Source: Sphacelaria rigidula
Lineage: Eukaryota > Phaeophyceae > Sphacelariales
Assembly (NCBI GenBank): GCA_964200075.2
Contig: CAXNAA020000416.1
Location: forward strand, 1 to 21,480
Reading direction: 5' to 3'
Length of the DNA: 21,480 bases
A program made the position numbers and the translations under genes. The notes beneath the pieces were generated by a model that saw only the letters and a program-made list of their open reading frames with translations, made no database searches and had not been told where the DNA came from. This document shows, piece by piece, positions 1 to 8,121 of the stretch. Each line of letters begins with the position of its first letter. Position 1 is the first letter of the stretch.

Positions 1-134
1 GGTGTGGGCGGCGGCGCCACCACAGAGGAAAAGAAAACGGGTGGGAGGAAGAAAAAAAAAAATGTGAAGAGGGGGGGGTGGGGGGGGGGGGGGGGGGGTA
101 GTGTGGGTCCAGATTTTTTTTTCTGAGCGCCCTT
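1..134. other. Low-complexity purine/G-rich edge
   Basis: The first 134 bases are purine-rich, with an A-run at about 52-62, a run of 8 G at 71-78 and a run of 19 G at 80-98 separated by one T, then a T-run at about 114-122. It shows no similarity by eye to the equivalent part of the right LTR (4400-4545), so the left LTR seems to be truncated or replaced here. The G-runs could form a quadruplex or be an assembly artefact. No gene is visible. Confidence 0.7.
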
Positions 135-263
135 GTCTGACCCAACTTCTTGCCTACTACATATACAAGAGGAAACCATCCCCAGCCTCGGAGTTCCTTC
201 GGTATCAGGACGGCAGTCTCCCCCGCAGGTTTCTGACTACTCTAGCGATACGCCTTCCTCACA
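135..263 (+). repeat. Left (5') LTR, 3' part only
   Basis: These 129 bases match 4546-4668 almost base for base. By hand I count four substitutions plus one length change around the TATA region (161-170). Both copies end in TTCCTCACA. In the left copy the sequence after the LTR is a primer-binding site; in the right copy it is unrelated flanking DNA, which fixes the LTR end at 263. The upstream two thirds of the LTR is not recognisable in the window. Confidence 0.85.
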
Positions 264-264
264 T

Positions 265-282
265 TGGCGACACCAGAACAGA
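265..282 (+). promoter_or_regulatory. Retroelement primer-binding site
   Basis: TGGCGACACCAGAAC starts two bases after the end of the left LTR. A TGG at this place is what is expected for pairing with the CCA 3' end of a priming tRNA. The matching tRNA would end in GGTGTCGCCA; I cannot say which amino acid it carries. Confidence 0.65.
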
Positions 283-450
283 ACTCAGGCAAGACAGGCC
301 TTAGCAGTAAAAAGTAGAACAAGAACCGACTGCTCCCCGACACCGGAAACACCAGGGTCCTCCAAGGAACGCTACTCCAGATGAAACGCATGGGTCATGT
401 GCATAATTATTCGAGTTGAGAGGTTATTGGAGTAATGTGTTTGGGTCAAC

Positions 451-639
451 GCGAAACTAGCCTCCTCAATGTGCATTTACATGTCACCCGCATGACTAAT
501 CAAAGAGCGAAAGGCGAAGTTAGACTCCTCAGGGTGCAGTATATGTCACCTGTATGGCTAGTCAAACAGCGAAACCGCGAAATTAGTCTCATCAGCGTGC
601 ATTATATGTCACCAGAATGGCTAATTAAACAACGCAACC
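451..639 (+). repeat. Three tandem 63-bp in-frame repeats, gag position
   Basis: Three units start at 451, 514 and 577, each exactly 63 bp, so each adds 21 codons. They sit in an open frame of 95 codons (435-722) and give three diverged copies of a 21-residue block built around a V-x-Y-M-S-P-x-W-L-x-K-Q-R pattern; the first copy is the most changed. The position between the primer-binding site and the protease is where gag belongs, but I recognise neither a capsid domain nor a zinc knuckle. The exact multiple of three suggests selection for the frame at the time of duplication, or chance. From 723 to 1434 I see only a second anonymous open stretch (762-1049) and no known domain. Confidence 0.7.
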
Positions 640-1434
640 ACACCTATCAACCAACCTTTCACCACCATCGCGCGAAAGGCACGGTAATTAATCGAGCAGG
701 CCGACCTCTGGAAATGCGGTGACTCGAAATAGCACTAACGAATAACTTACCCAACCTGCGAATGCACGACCTTGTCATTCCCTACGATGTAGCAAGCGAA
801 AGAAGGTGTATTGGATGGTCATACCGCATCCTAGCCCACAAGCTGAGAGAAGTTGAAAAGTTCAATGTTCCACACCTCAGTACGCATGAAGTGGAGAAAA
901 ATGTCATCGGTCTGGTGAAAATATATATATGTCGAAGAGAAGCGGGGTTCCTAGTCAGTACAGTCACTCCTCCAGACGGCACCAAGACAGCCCTCAATGA
1001 GGATGTGAAAGTACGTACTATAAGCAAAAGCTGGAAAAGAGCACGATGAGGGTTGGTTCCTAAGCAGCCGTCAGAGCAGCCGTGGAAAAAGCAATACACC
1101 ACACAAAGGGCCATCATCGTCGAACATGAAGCTTAACTTCTTGAGGCTCTCATCATGCAACATTCTGCGCCGTATCCCAATGAACCGGCAACGTTACATC
1201 CCGCGCTGACACAAGTTCAACCGGCAGCCAGGAAAAACAACAATGTTGTAAGCAGGAGCTGTTGATTCCAGATCGAAACACCAGTCTTCCTTTTCTCAAC
1301 CCGATCTTGGACGATCACTGTTTTGACTCATACAACGCATCATAGCTCGCCAGGTATACAGATACGCCCCTAGCTCTATCCTGTGCATCATCCCGTGTGA
1401 GAGTCGCAGCCTGAGTAAACGGCACTCCCGCTGA

Positions 1435-1620
1435 AAAAATCGATTCCGCAGCAGATGTGCCGTGTGTCATCGAAAACAAAAGTTCATAGATGAACACCCG
1501 GCCATGATGGCAGCTGATGATGTAAAACCAGTACCGCCAGGACCCATCGATCTCAGAAGCGCGGACGGTTCCCCCATAAAAATCCGAGGATTCCCGCATA
1601 AAATGGCAGCATTAGTTTAA
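1435..1620 (+). pseudogene. Retroelement protease-region fragment
   Basis: A 61-codon open stretch (1435-1617, stop TAA at 1618) contains LRSADGSPIKIRGF. A block of the form A-D-G-S-x-I-x-I-x-G is typical of the region after the catalytic aspartate motif in Ty3/gypsy retropepsins. The catalytic D-S/T-G motif itself is not visible in this frame. The frame closes before any reverse transcriptase motif, and only about 210 bases separate it from the RNase H end, so nearly the whole reverse transcriptase is deleted. The call rests on this short motif and its place in the element. Confidence 0.4.
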
Positions 1621-1830
1621 ACAGAAAATGCCCCGTCAACAACAACAACATCGTGCAGCCACGCATAATAACCGAGGAAGACACTCGACCGCCTGATGTA
1701 CCTCAAGCATTCACGCGCATCATTGTTTCAAGGGCAGCATGCACGTAGTCGGCGATGAATAAAACGGAAATGGTACAAATCGCCGACCTGTCGAGCCGAC
1801 ATGTAATAAACCCCGGAAACATTTCATGAT

Positions 1831-1983
1831 AATGATAAGATCCAACAAGCGGAGAAACTTCATGTTATTCCGGACACCCTCTCACGACCGTTTGCGCTGC
1901 TCCAAGGCGACGAAAAGCTGAAATCAAACCGTCGCTTACACAAATATGTGGTAACGTGCCAAAAAACCATGCGTTGCAAATAG
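1831..1983 (+). pseudogene. End of retroelement RNase H domain
   Basis: The frame 1831-1983 (stop TAG) contains EKLHVIPDTLSRPF at about 1852-1893. A V-x-x-D-x-L-S-R-P motif marks the end of the RNase H domain in Ty3/gypsy pol, normally preceded by a Y-x-P-G-x-x-N stretch that is not preserved here. Downstream the frame gives a basic stretch in the place of the integrase zinc-binding region, but I see no clear H-H-C-C pattern, and it stops before the integrase core. Confidence 0.5.
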
Positions 1984-2107
1984 CTGAACCATATATCACC
2001 GTCAAATATCAGCTGAGAAGCTCGATCATTTGAAGCCAGTGCGAAGTGACCGAGAGCTGTCAATCAATTGGCCAGAATGTGCTGATGGGACACGTTCCGG
2101 TAGACAG

Positions 2108-2772
2108 CCATTCGAGAGAGTGTCGACAGACCTAGTCGAATGCAAAAACAGCTTCGATGTCAAAAGCTGGAGTACTATGTAAATAGGTACTGTCCGTAAT
2201 AGTCCACCTCACAGAGTATGCCTTTCTCATTTCGATACCAAGTCGACAGGCCACGTCGATAAGCAGAACTTTTATCGATAGAGTTTTACCACATTTGGCA
2301 TCCAGGAAAAGCCGCGACACCCAAAGAATTTTCCAAAGAAACACGGGAAAACCTACGGTTAGGATTTGAAATTGCAGATCAAGCTCTACGAGCAGGAGGG
2401 AACGAGCAAGGAAACAACGACAAATTAAACCCGTTCCCAGTGTTCAAACCCGGTCAAAAGGTACTCTTGTACCCATCATACCAGGACTCAGAAGGGCCGA
2501 ACCCGAAGCTCCAATTACCATGGAGAGGACCTTTCATGATAGCCGAGAGACGATCGCCGGCTGTGTACATGATCAAAATAGGCGACGACTCTGAAGAAAT
2601 ATCAGTACGCCCCGCTCACTTGAAGAAATATCATCCGCGGGAAACGCCACCCGCATCAGATGTCGATAAATCGAGCGAGTTGTTCCTAGACAAACAGATA
2701 CCTCTGCCAGAGAGACCAACCAGACGAAACGTTGCTTACAATAGAACGATTACGCTGTCGAAAAAGTGGTAG
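2108..2772 (+). pseudogene. Ty3/gypsy integrase, broken and internally deleted
   Basis: Three frames carry successive parts of one integrase. At 2108-2182 PFERVSTDLVE is the start of the catalytic core with its first aspartate; this frame then stops. At 2187-2369 a second frame continues the core (VIVHLTEYAFLI, then IDRVL). A third frame, readable from about 2317, begins at the outer edge of the core (TRENLRLGFE) and runs into the C-terminal domain (VFKPGQKVLLYPSYQ, PWRGPFMI, VRPAHLKKYHPR), ending at 2772 (TAG). The last domain is the GPY/F-type fold of Ty3/gypsy integrases. The part that normally holds the second aspartate and the glutamate of the D-D-E triad is missing, so no active enzyme is possible. 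The last 333 bases could still be translated from an ATG at 2440. Confidence 0.8.
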
Positions 2773-3214
2773 CCTACGCTCCAAGACCAGGTCGGGGAAG
2801 TCTTCATAACCATAAGTATAGGTTGAGACTCCAAAGCTACAGCCCAGCAGCTGACCTAACCTGTCGAGCTGACGAAACATCACAAGGTAGACACCTTATC
2901 GATGTATGCCGTCATGACAGCGGGTAAGCAAAGCGCTCACATCCGGAGTCAAAATCCGAAAATACCAGGTAACGGAAATGGATGTGACTGTTCAACAGAC
3001 TGTTCGAGCGTTCTAGCAAAACGCTCAAGGGTTGAGCAGTAGCCCGGGGTCACAATTCGGAGATCAAAGAGAGTCACAAAAGAAGAAGACAAGAAAACAA
3101 AACGACGTTAGAACAATGCAGACATGTACGGAAAAATATCTGACATGCCAACGGTGACTGGTGTGCAACTTCCCAAGGAAGATAGCCTCTCAGCATTTGG
3201 GGGGGTGCTGACAA
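2773..3214. other. Retroelement spacer without recognised coding
   Basis: This stretch between the integrase end and the tandem repeats has no frame I recognise. Minus-strand open frames cross it (2686-2883, 3074-3535), but they lie antisense to the element and look like chance openings. There is a purine-rich patch at about 3065-3105. Confidence 0.5.
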
Positions 3215-4080
3215 GAAGCAAAAATCATTTCGATGCTGATTAACCAAAGAGCGTAAGGCTCGCATGTTAAACATCATACCCACCGCTTTGTTACTGACAC
3301 GAGGACGTCGTCCTATTCCGGTGTCAGCGGAACCGAAGGCATCCCAGAACCCGGACATGAATAGCCCAGGCGCCCGTGGACCAATCAGTGTCCCAGTGCC
3401 CAGGCATGTAGAAACAGCATATGCATCCAGCACCAAAGTGCAAGGCATCTCGTGGGAATAGATCACATGTGACACACTTACATGCCACAAAATGATATGA
3501 AGCAAAGGACATGTCGATGTTTCACCAAAGAGCACAATGCTCGCAAGATAAACATCAGACCCACCGCTTTGGTACTAACGCTAGTACTTTGTCCTACTCC
3601 GGTGTCAGTGGAACCGAAGGCATCCCAGAACCCGGGCAGGAATACCTCAAGCGCCCGTGGACCGATCGGTGTCCCCGTGCCTAGTCATGTATACCTAACT
3701 GATGCAGTCTGCACCAAAGTGCAAAAGCACCCCATAAACATTGTGTCACACATGATGCAGTTATTGGACACAAAATACAGGAAGTAAGGGTCATTTTGAC
3801 GGTGTTTAGCCAAAAGAGCACAATGCTCATAGGTTAATATATATATATATATATTTATCTCCAATACCGCCTTGTTACTAACCCGAGAACTTAGCCCTAC
3901 TCCGGTGTCCGCGGAACCGAAGGCATCCCAGGACCCGGGCAGGAATAATCAAGGCGCCCGTGGACCGATCAGTGTCCCAGTGCCCAGCCATGCATACCAG
4001 CAGATGCAACCAGCACCCGAGTGCAAATACATCTGATGGAAACATGTCACATATGACACCTACATCACAGAGAAAACCAA
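3215..4080 (+). repeat. Three tandem copies of a ~281-bp repeat
   Basis: Three direct copies begin at about 3215, 3496 and 3779. Anchor points: ACCAAAGAGC at 3243 and 3524 and the related CCAAAAGAGC near 3810 (spacing 281 and about 285). Each copy then has the CCGGTGTCxGxGGAACCGAA block, a GCGCCCGTGGACC block and the ACATxTGACAC end. Copy 3 carries an extra (TA)n run at about 3838-3855. The copies lie between pol and the right LTR, where no gene is expected in a simple gypsy element. Parts are open in the plus strand (3264-3461, 3482-3787), but the frame is not shared in full by all copies, so coding is unlikely. From 4081 to 4306 I see nothing more. Confidence 0.85.
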
Positions 4081-4306
4081 AATTAAAGGGTTTGCAATAC
4101 ATGCGCTGTTACTGACCACAGGTAGCTAAAATTTACTGGGGGTGTGTACTCAATACCACAGTATAGAGAAGGGCTACCTTTGCGATTAGCAGTGGCGTGA
4201 CTCAAGCAATGATTGTCGCTCAAAGACACTTCCATAATTATATCATCAGCGAAGCTGATGATCGCCTCGTCCAAGCAACCACAGTCCGGATGGGCTTGAG
4301 GCGCAT

Positions 4307-4320
4307 GAAGGGGGGGGAAA
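4307..4320 (+). promoter_or_regulatory. Polypurine tract
   Basis: GAAGGGGGGGGAAA lies directly before the TGTGG start of the right LTR. This is the position and composition of the primer for plus-strand DNA synthesis in LTR retroelements. Confidence 0.8.
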
Positions 4321-4668
4321 TGTGGAAGATACCTCTTTGCAGTGACATACCAGAGACTGATACCACGCATGCATGAAGAACCAGCGCAAGCAGGGACAAG
4401 GTAGGGACGCTCCGGGAGGGCCAGATTACCGAAGACCCTGTAATGCCGACGTAACTAGACAACTCGGGGTGATGCCAGGAAGAACCTAATATTAGGACGG
4501 TCCAACATCCCCCCAGGTACTGGTCGCCCCTGGCGACCACTTCTCGTCTGACCCAACTTCTTGCCAATATAAAGAGGAAACCATCGCCAGCCTCGGAGTT
4601 CCTTCGATATCAGGACGGTAGTCTCCCCCGCAGGTCTCTGACTACTCTAGCGATACGCCTTCCTCACA
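4321..4668 (+). repeat. Right (3') LTR, complete, 348 bp
   Basis: It begins TGTGGAA after the polypurine tract and ends TTCCTCACA, so the tips form a short inverted repeat (TGTG-GGAA with one extra base) with the standard TG...CA ends. The last 123 bases match the left LTR remnant at 135-263. The flank after 4668 differs from the left element interior, which confirms the boundary. A TATA box is at 4568-4573. Confidence 0.85.
4568..4573 (+). promoter_or_regulatory. LTR TATA box
   Basis: TATAAA lies in the right LTR, about 95 bp from its end, where the U3 promoter of an LTR is expected. In the left LTR the same place reads TATACA (162-167), one of the few differences between the copies. Confidence 0.5.
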
Positions 4669-6120
4669 GGTGAACCTACATGCCCATCGATGCGAAGCTT
4701 GCGCTGGCGGCCCACCCAGGCCATCCCGGCCTGCGCGGCGAGCACATGACGGTAGCGATAGACTGCGACCACGGACGCGGTGCTTGCTGTGGACTACGTA
4801 ACCTCAACAAACGCCGCTGCTGCACAGGCATCATGCGGGGAGCAAACGTGGCTGGTACCCATACACTCATTATTTGCAAAACGTTCAGCCGGCAAGTAGC
4901 GGGACTACGCTACTGCCACTGTACCGTACTCTGCAATTATAGCGCTGTACTGTTTAGTGGCCCGCATATATATATATATGTGTGTGTGTCCTGGAGTTTC
5001 ACGTCGAACATAATCCATTTCATAACAATTTTCGCGCGACGTCGGCTATATGACAGCCGATGGTCACCCTCGAACAAGTATTTTGGTCGTTGGTAAGCCA
5101 TGATTGCTCAAGAGTTTACACTACTGGTGGTCGCACTGCTATCGAGCGTGGCCACCCACTCACCCCTTCTCGATCGACAGCGAGCTGGAGCAGCAATTCC
5201 CTTTCGCTCATTGTTTTGCTGGTGTCAATCGCGCGCCTGAAACGTAATAGGGCATGGATGGTGGAAAGTTTAACGACTTCTGGCACATTGACATGGTAAT
5301 GTCGGTGCAGCTGCTACTACATGCATTTGGATCATTCACACATACCACGCAATATTTGCGCATAATGGAGACCTGCATACACGGGCGCTTGCAGCGAAGA
5401 AAAAACTTGCCAAAGAAAACTGTCTCGTCAACAACACGAGCAAGTCGAAGACAGCGGACACAGCTTGGTTCCCGACCAAGAGTGTATGCCCACACAACTG
5501 CTGTCTTCCGCACGACGCCCCGTGTTGTTTAGCATTGCCCTTTCCCGTACTCGTAGTAATCCTCAATTCGTTGGTTTCGCGGCAGAGGTTCGGCGGGGCG
5601 TACCTGCTTTCCGGAGTTATGGTTGGACTTGGCGGCTCTAAATTCGCCGGACACAGAGCCGGTGGTGCTGGCCTGGCAATTATGAGTCACGGAATGGTAG
5701 TGCCCAGAAGTACCAACGTACGTTAAGGACTGCCTCCCTGCCCCCTAAGTAAGGCCCGTTATTATCGACACTGCTTTTCTCAGAGATGATTTTTTTCCTA
5801 GAGTTTTCGGGCTCTGGGTCAAGACTTCTCCGAGAATAAAGCGGCTTGATTTTTTCTGCGAAGCTTCATTTTTGGAGAAGTGAAAAAAATCCGGACTGCA
5901 ACGCAGCACTTCGGAGAGCTGCCCTGTGAAAACGCCGTGGCGCTCGCAAGCTTTCGAGAATCATCAGGAACCTTCCCTGTCCCGACAATTTCGGGGATGT
6001 CTGAAAAAACAGAGTCGATAATAATGGGCCTAAGTGGGAGCTTCACAACATATTCACCATATATTCGCCGGGAACTACCCTCCAGCTCTGCGTAACTGCC
6101 TAACTTTAACTTTCTGACTC
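4669..6120. other. 1.45 kb with no assignable gene
   Basis: Several short open frames exist on both strands, but I recognise no family. Most exon-like are a GC-rich stretch at 4675-4860 (open on both strands) and a glycine-rich plus-strand frame at about 5585-5726 that follows a CAG and ends in TAA after ACGTACGT. A further short frame at 5254-5300 ends near a GTAATG. They could be exons of a low-expressed gene or decayed repeat. There is a (TA)n(TG)n microsatellite at about 4967-4990, and T/A-rich short runs at 5789-5890. Confidence 0.45.
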
Positions 6121-6158
6121 AGGGCGTGTCTCAGCACTTTTTTTCGATCGAAAAAGTG
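6121..6158 (+). repeat. Left terminal inverted repeat
   Basis: AGGGCGTGTCTCAGCAC, seven T, CGATCG, five A, GTG. The inner part GCAC-T7-CGATCG-A5-GTGC is itself a hairpin. It pairs with 7123-7161. Confidence 0.75.
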
Positions 6159-7122
6159 CGGTCAACACTTTCAACGATAGCCCCCCCCAAAACCAGCCCA
6201 TGAGTGTCACGAAAAAAATGGTCATGCAGCTCCTGATGTTGGGGTTCAGACTGCATGAAGCGCCTCACATGGACGGCATTGGCGAGAACGAACCCAAGCG
6301 TGGGAATTCCCAGCTACTCGTTGTGCTCGGTTCTTTCCATTTCGATTTACGTAACGATTTTGCCTCCCCATACCAGGCACTTTTCTGGGGGGGCTTTCGT
6401 AGAAGGTGTCCGTCGATTTTTTTTGCCGATCTGATAGGTCCACCGCATTTATGTTCCCAGAAGGCTTCAACTTAAAATTATAATTAGCGGCGCGCGGAGA
6501 ATAATTGCTCGAGGTGAAAAACAATAGTTTTCGATCGAAAACATGCGGTCGAAAGACACGAAGCGACACTTGGCTCCTATCTTACAGACCACCACGCCAG
6601 ATAACACCTGTTCACAGGACCGTGCAAACACCATCCAACTCATTCTCAGCTCCCACCGCAATCCTGCAGCATAGAGCACGAGTTGAGCCCAGGAATAGAT
6701 AGACTGCAGCAGTTGGGTGTGCTTTGTTTATTTTTGTTGGCGAAAACTTGCGCATCTTCTCTCATGGTGAGGATCAGCGACGGAACTGCGTGATGCTGTG
6801 GGCAACCGAGTTGCGTGCATCCCCGTGGACAGTGAAGGCAGCACAAAGCTGCACGTTGCTGAAGTCCTCTTCACGCCGCATTGTAAGCAGAGAGAACTGA
6901 TACTCCTGGGCCGTCTGCACTGCACGTTGCCCGCTTCTCTTTTGAATTCTCCTGAACGAAACACGCACACACGCACCCAAGACACTGCTCGCAAGCAATG
7001 CAGACAGTGCAGACTGCCTGTACTGTACACGAGTGATCATGTGCCGTTTCACGAATTTCAATGTATTTTTCAACCAGCGGCACCAAAACGAAAAAAATTA
7101 CCTCAAATCGATTCCACCGCCC

Positions 7123-7161
7123 CATTTTTTCGATCGGAAAAAAAGTGCTAAGGCACGCCCT
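7123..7161 (-). repeat. Right terminal inverted repeat
   Basis: Read on the minus strand this begins AGGGCGTGCCTTAGCAC, then seven T and CCGATCG, matching the left end. The differences are T to C and C to T in the outer part and one extra C before GATCG. Confidence 0.75.
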
Positions 7162-7504
7162 CATGGCTAAATATTTGCTTACATAAGAAGAAAGAAAAGA
7201 AGACTGGCTTTTGGACCACCCTTCGTCGATAGGACCGCAGCAGTAACTTCAGGAAGAAGGACCGGAGATTGTCCTTCAGCCGCAACATGATGTCACACCG
7301 TAGGATCCTTGCGAAGTCCTGTTTACATTTGCCACACCGAGATTTTTCGGCCACAACAACTCCTGCATTCATGAACGCATCGCTCCATCTCACTATCCAG
7401 TAGGTACACAACCATGTCGGTATTTCGGCACGCTATGTTCATCTCACTGTACAGTAAACCATCGCGTGTTCACGGCGCGATGCGGCTTCTCGCCTACCCT
7501 CCGC
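7162..7504. other. Spacer, no gene seen
   Basis: A minus-strand frame of 87 codons crosses it (7148-7411) and overlaps the end of the inverted-repeat element. It has a C-G-K-C motif but nothing that identifies it. I treat the stretch as non-coding. Confidence 0.4.
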
Positions 7505-7786
7505 CTACCCTCTCTCCACTGACCTAATGCTCACGCGGTTGGCGTGTTTTCGCCACTGGACATGCGCCATCTTGGTGTATAAATCTTGCATTACCTCGTC
7601 GTCCTCCACACCCATCCCGAGCCGCCCCGGACTCTTCTCGTTGACTACGCTTGACTTCCGCCTAAGATCGTTCGCCATAGTGCTAGACCGGTCTAGGTCA
7701 AAACCACTAGTGCATCTTAAGGAAGGATTCGTCTTGACGTCTGTGCACGCTAGCGGGGGCAGGCAGGGTCGTCGTGTGGAGTCCAT
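7505..7786 (-). CDS. Hypothetical small protein, divergent ORF
   Basis: A 93-codon minus-strand frame starts with a strong initiation context (GCCATGG) and ends at 7505. The product is polar and hydrophilic, with a serine/arginine-rich first half and an acidic patch (GVEDDEV) near residue 60; I see no signal peptide, membrane segment or known domain. It is head-to-head with the prenyltransferase gene, with starts 336 bp apart, so the two could share a promoter region. A competing plus-strand frame (7527-7874) covers the same bases. This could be a real small gene, the first exon of a gene running leftwards, or a chance opening. Confidence 0.25.
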   Translation of the reverse strand: MDSTRRPCLPPLACTDVKTNPSLRCTSGFDLDRSSTMANDLRRKSSVVNEKSPGRLGMGVEDDEVMQDLYTKMAHVQWRKHANRVSIRSVERG

Positions 7787-8121
7787 GGCAGCTCCCCCGC
7801 GTATGTTTCAAGTACGATTCCTGTTCTCGTTGTTTCGCCGATCTTACCAGCGCAGCACGGTACCGGAAATATAGTTGTGGGGAAGATAATCGCAGCACCT
7901 ACTCTCGTGTCTGCATGCCGAAGTGAGCAAACGGCACATGAAATGAATCCGCTCCTTCCTCACTTGTTCTTTTACTGATGCACTCGTATACCAACCGGAA
8001 CATGAAACATGAAACGCGGCGCAATTGCGTTGCTACGCAGATATCTAGGCCATTGTCATGTTCGGCTGCGGTGAACTCCACGGCGCAGAGTCCCCTGTAT
8101 GGTGACACGTTACAGAGGGCG
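7787..8121 (+). promoter_or_regulatory. Upstream region of the prenyltransferase gene
   Basis: This 335-bp stretch should hold the promoter and 5' UTR of the downstream gene. No TATA box stands out. The frame of exon 1 is open back to 7942 (stop TGA at 7939), with in-frame ATG codons at 7978 and 8002 in addition to the preferred start at 8122, so part of it may be translated as an N-terminal extension. Confidence 0.4.

Larger units (their letters stand above)
135..4668 (+). mobile_element. Ty3/gypsy-type LTR retrotransposon, degenerate
   Basis: This is a plus-strand LTR retroelement, truncated at its left edge. In order it has the 3' part of the left LTR (135-263), a primer-binding site (265), a 63-bp tandem repeat in the gag position (451-639), a possible protease fragment (1435-1620), the end of RNase H (1831-1983), integrase pieces (2108-2772), three copies of a roughly 281-bp repeat (3215-4080), a polypurine tract (4307-4320) and a full right LTR (4321-4668). 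The order protease, RNase H, integrase, and the GPY/F-type integrase C-terminus, are typical of Ty3/gypsy (Metaviridae) and not of copia elements. Reverse transcriptase is essentially absent, so the element cannot move by itself. No target-site duplication can be checked because the left end is missing; the five bases after the right LTR are GGTGA. Confidence 0.85.
6121..7161. mobile_element. 1041-bp element with terminal inverted repeats
   Basis: The left end AGGGCGTGTCTCAGCAC (6121) is repeated inverted at the right end, ending at 7161. Over about 40 bases the two ends differ by two substitutions, one inserted C and a slightly changed inner edge. Each tip then runs into seven T and a CGATCG-centred palindrome. 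Inside I find no transposase; open frames on both strands (for example 6798-7151 plus, 6728-7164 minus) have no motif I know. It is therefore best read as a non-autonomous DNA transposon (MITE-like). A C at 6120 would make the left tip CAGGG, as in hAT elements, but the right tip does not keep that C and no 8-bp target duplication is visible, so the superfamily stays open. Confidence 0.7.

Noticed and set aside
63-263. Short left LTR starting at TGTGAAGAG
   Set aside because: The first bases look like the right LTR start, but the following 70 bases are homopolymer and do not align, so the match is probably chance.
1315-1599. Minus-strand 94-codon gene
   Set aside because: It is antisense to the protease-region fragment of the retroelement, which explains the conserved sequence on the plus strand.
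3074-3535. Minus-strand 153-codon gene
   Set aside because: It lies antisense in a retroelement and crosses into the tandem repeat; the frame is not maintained in the other repeat copies.
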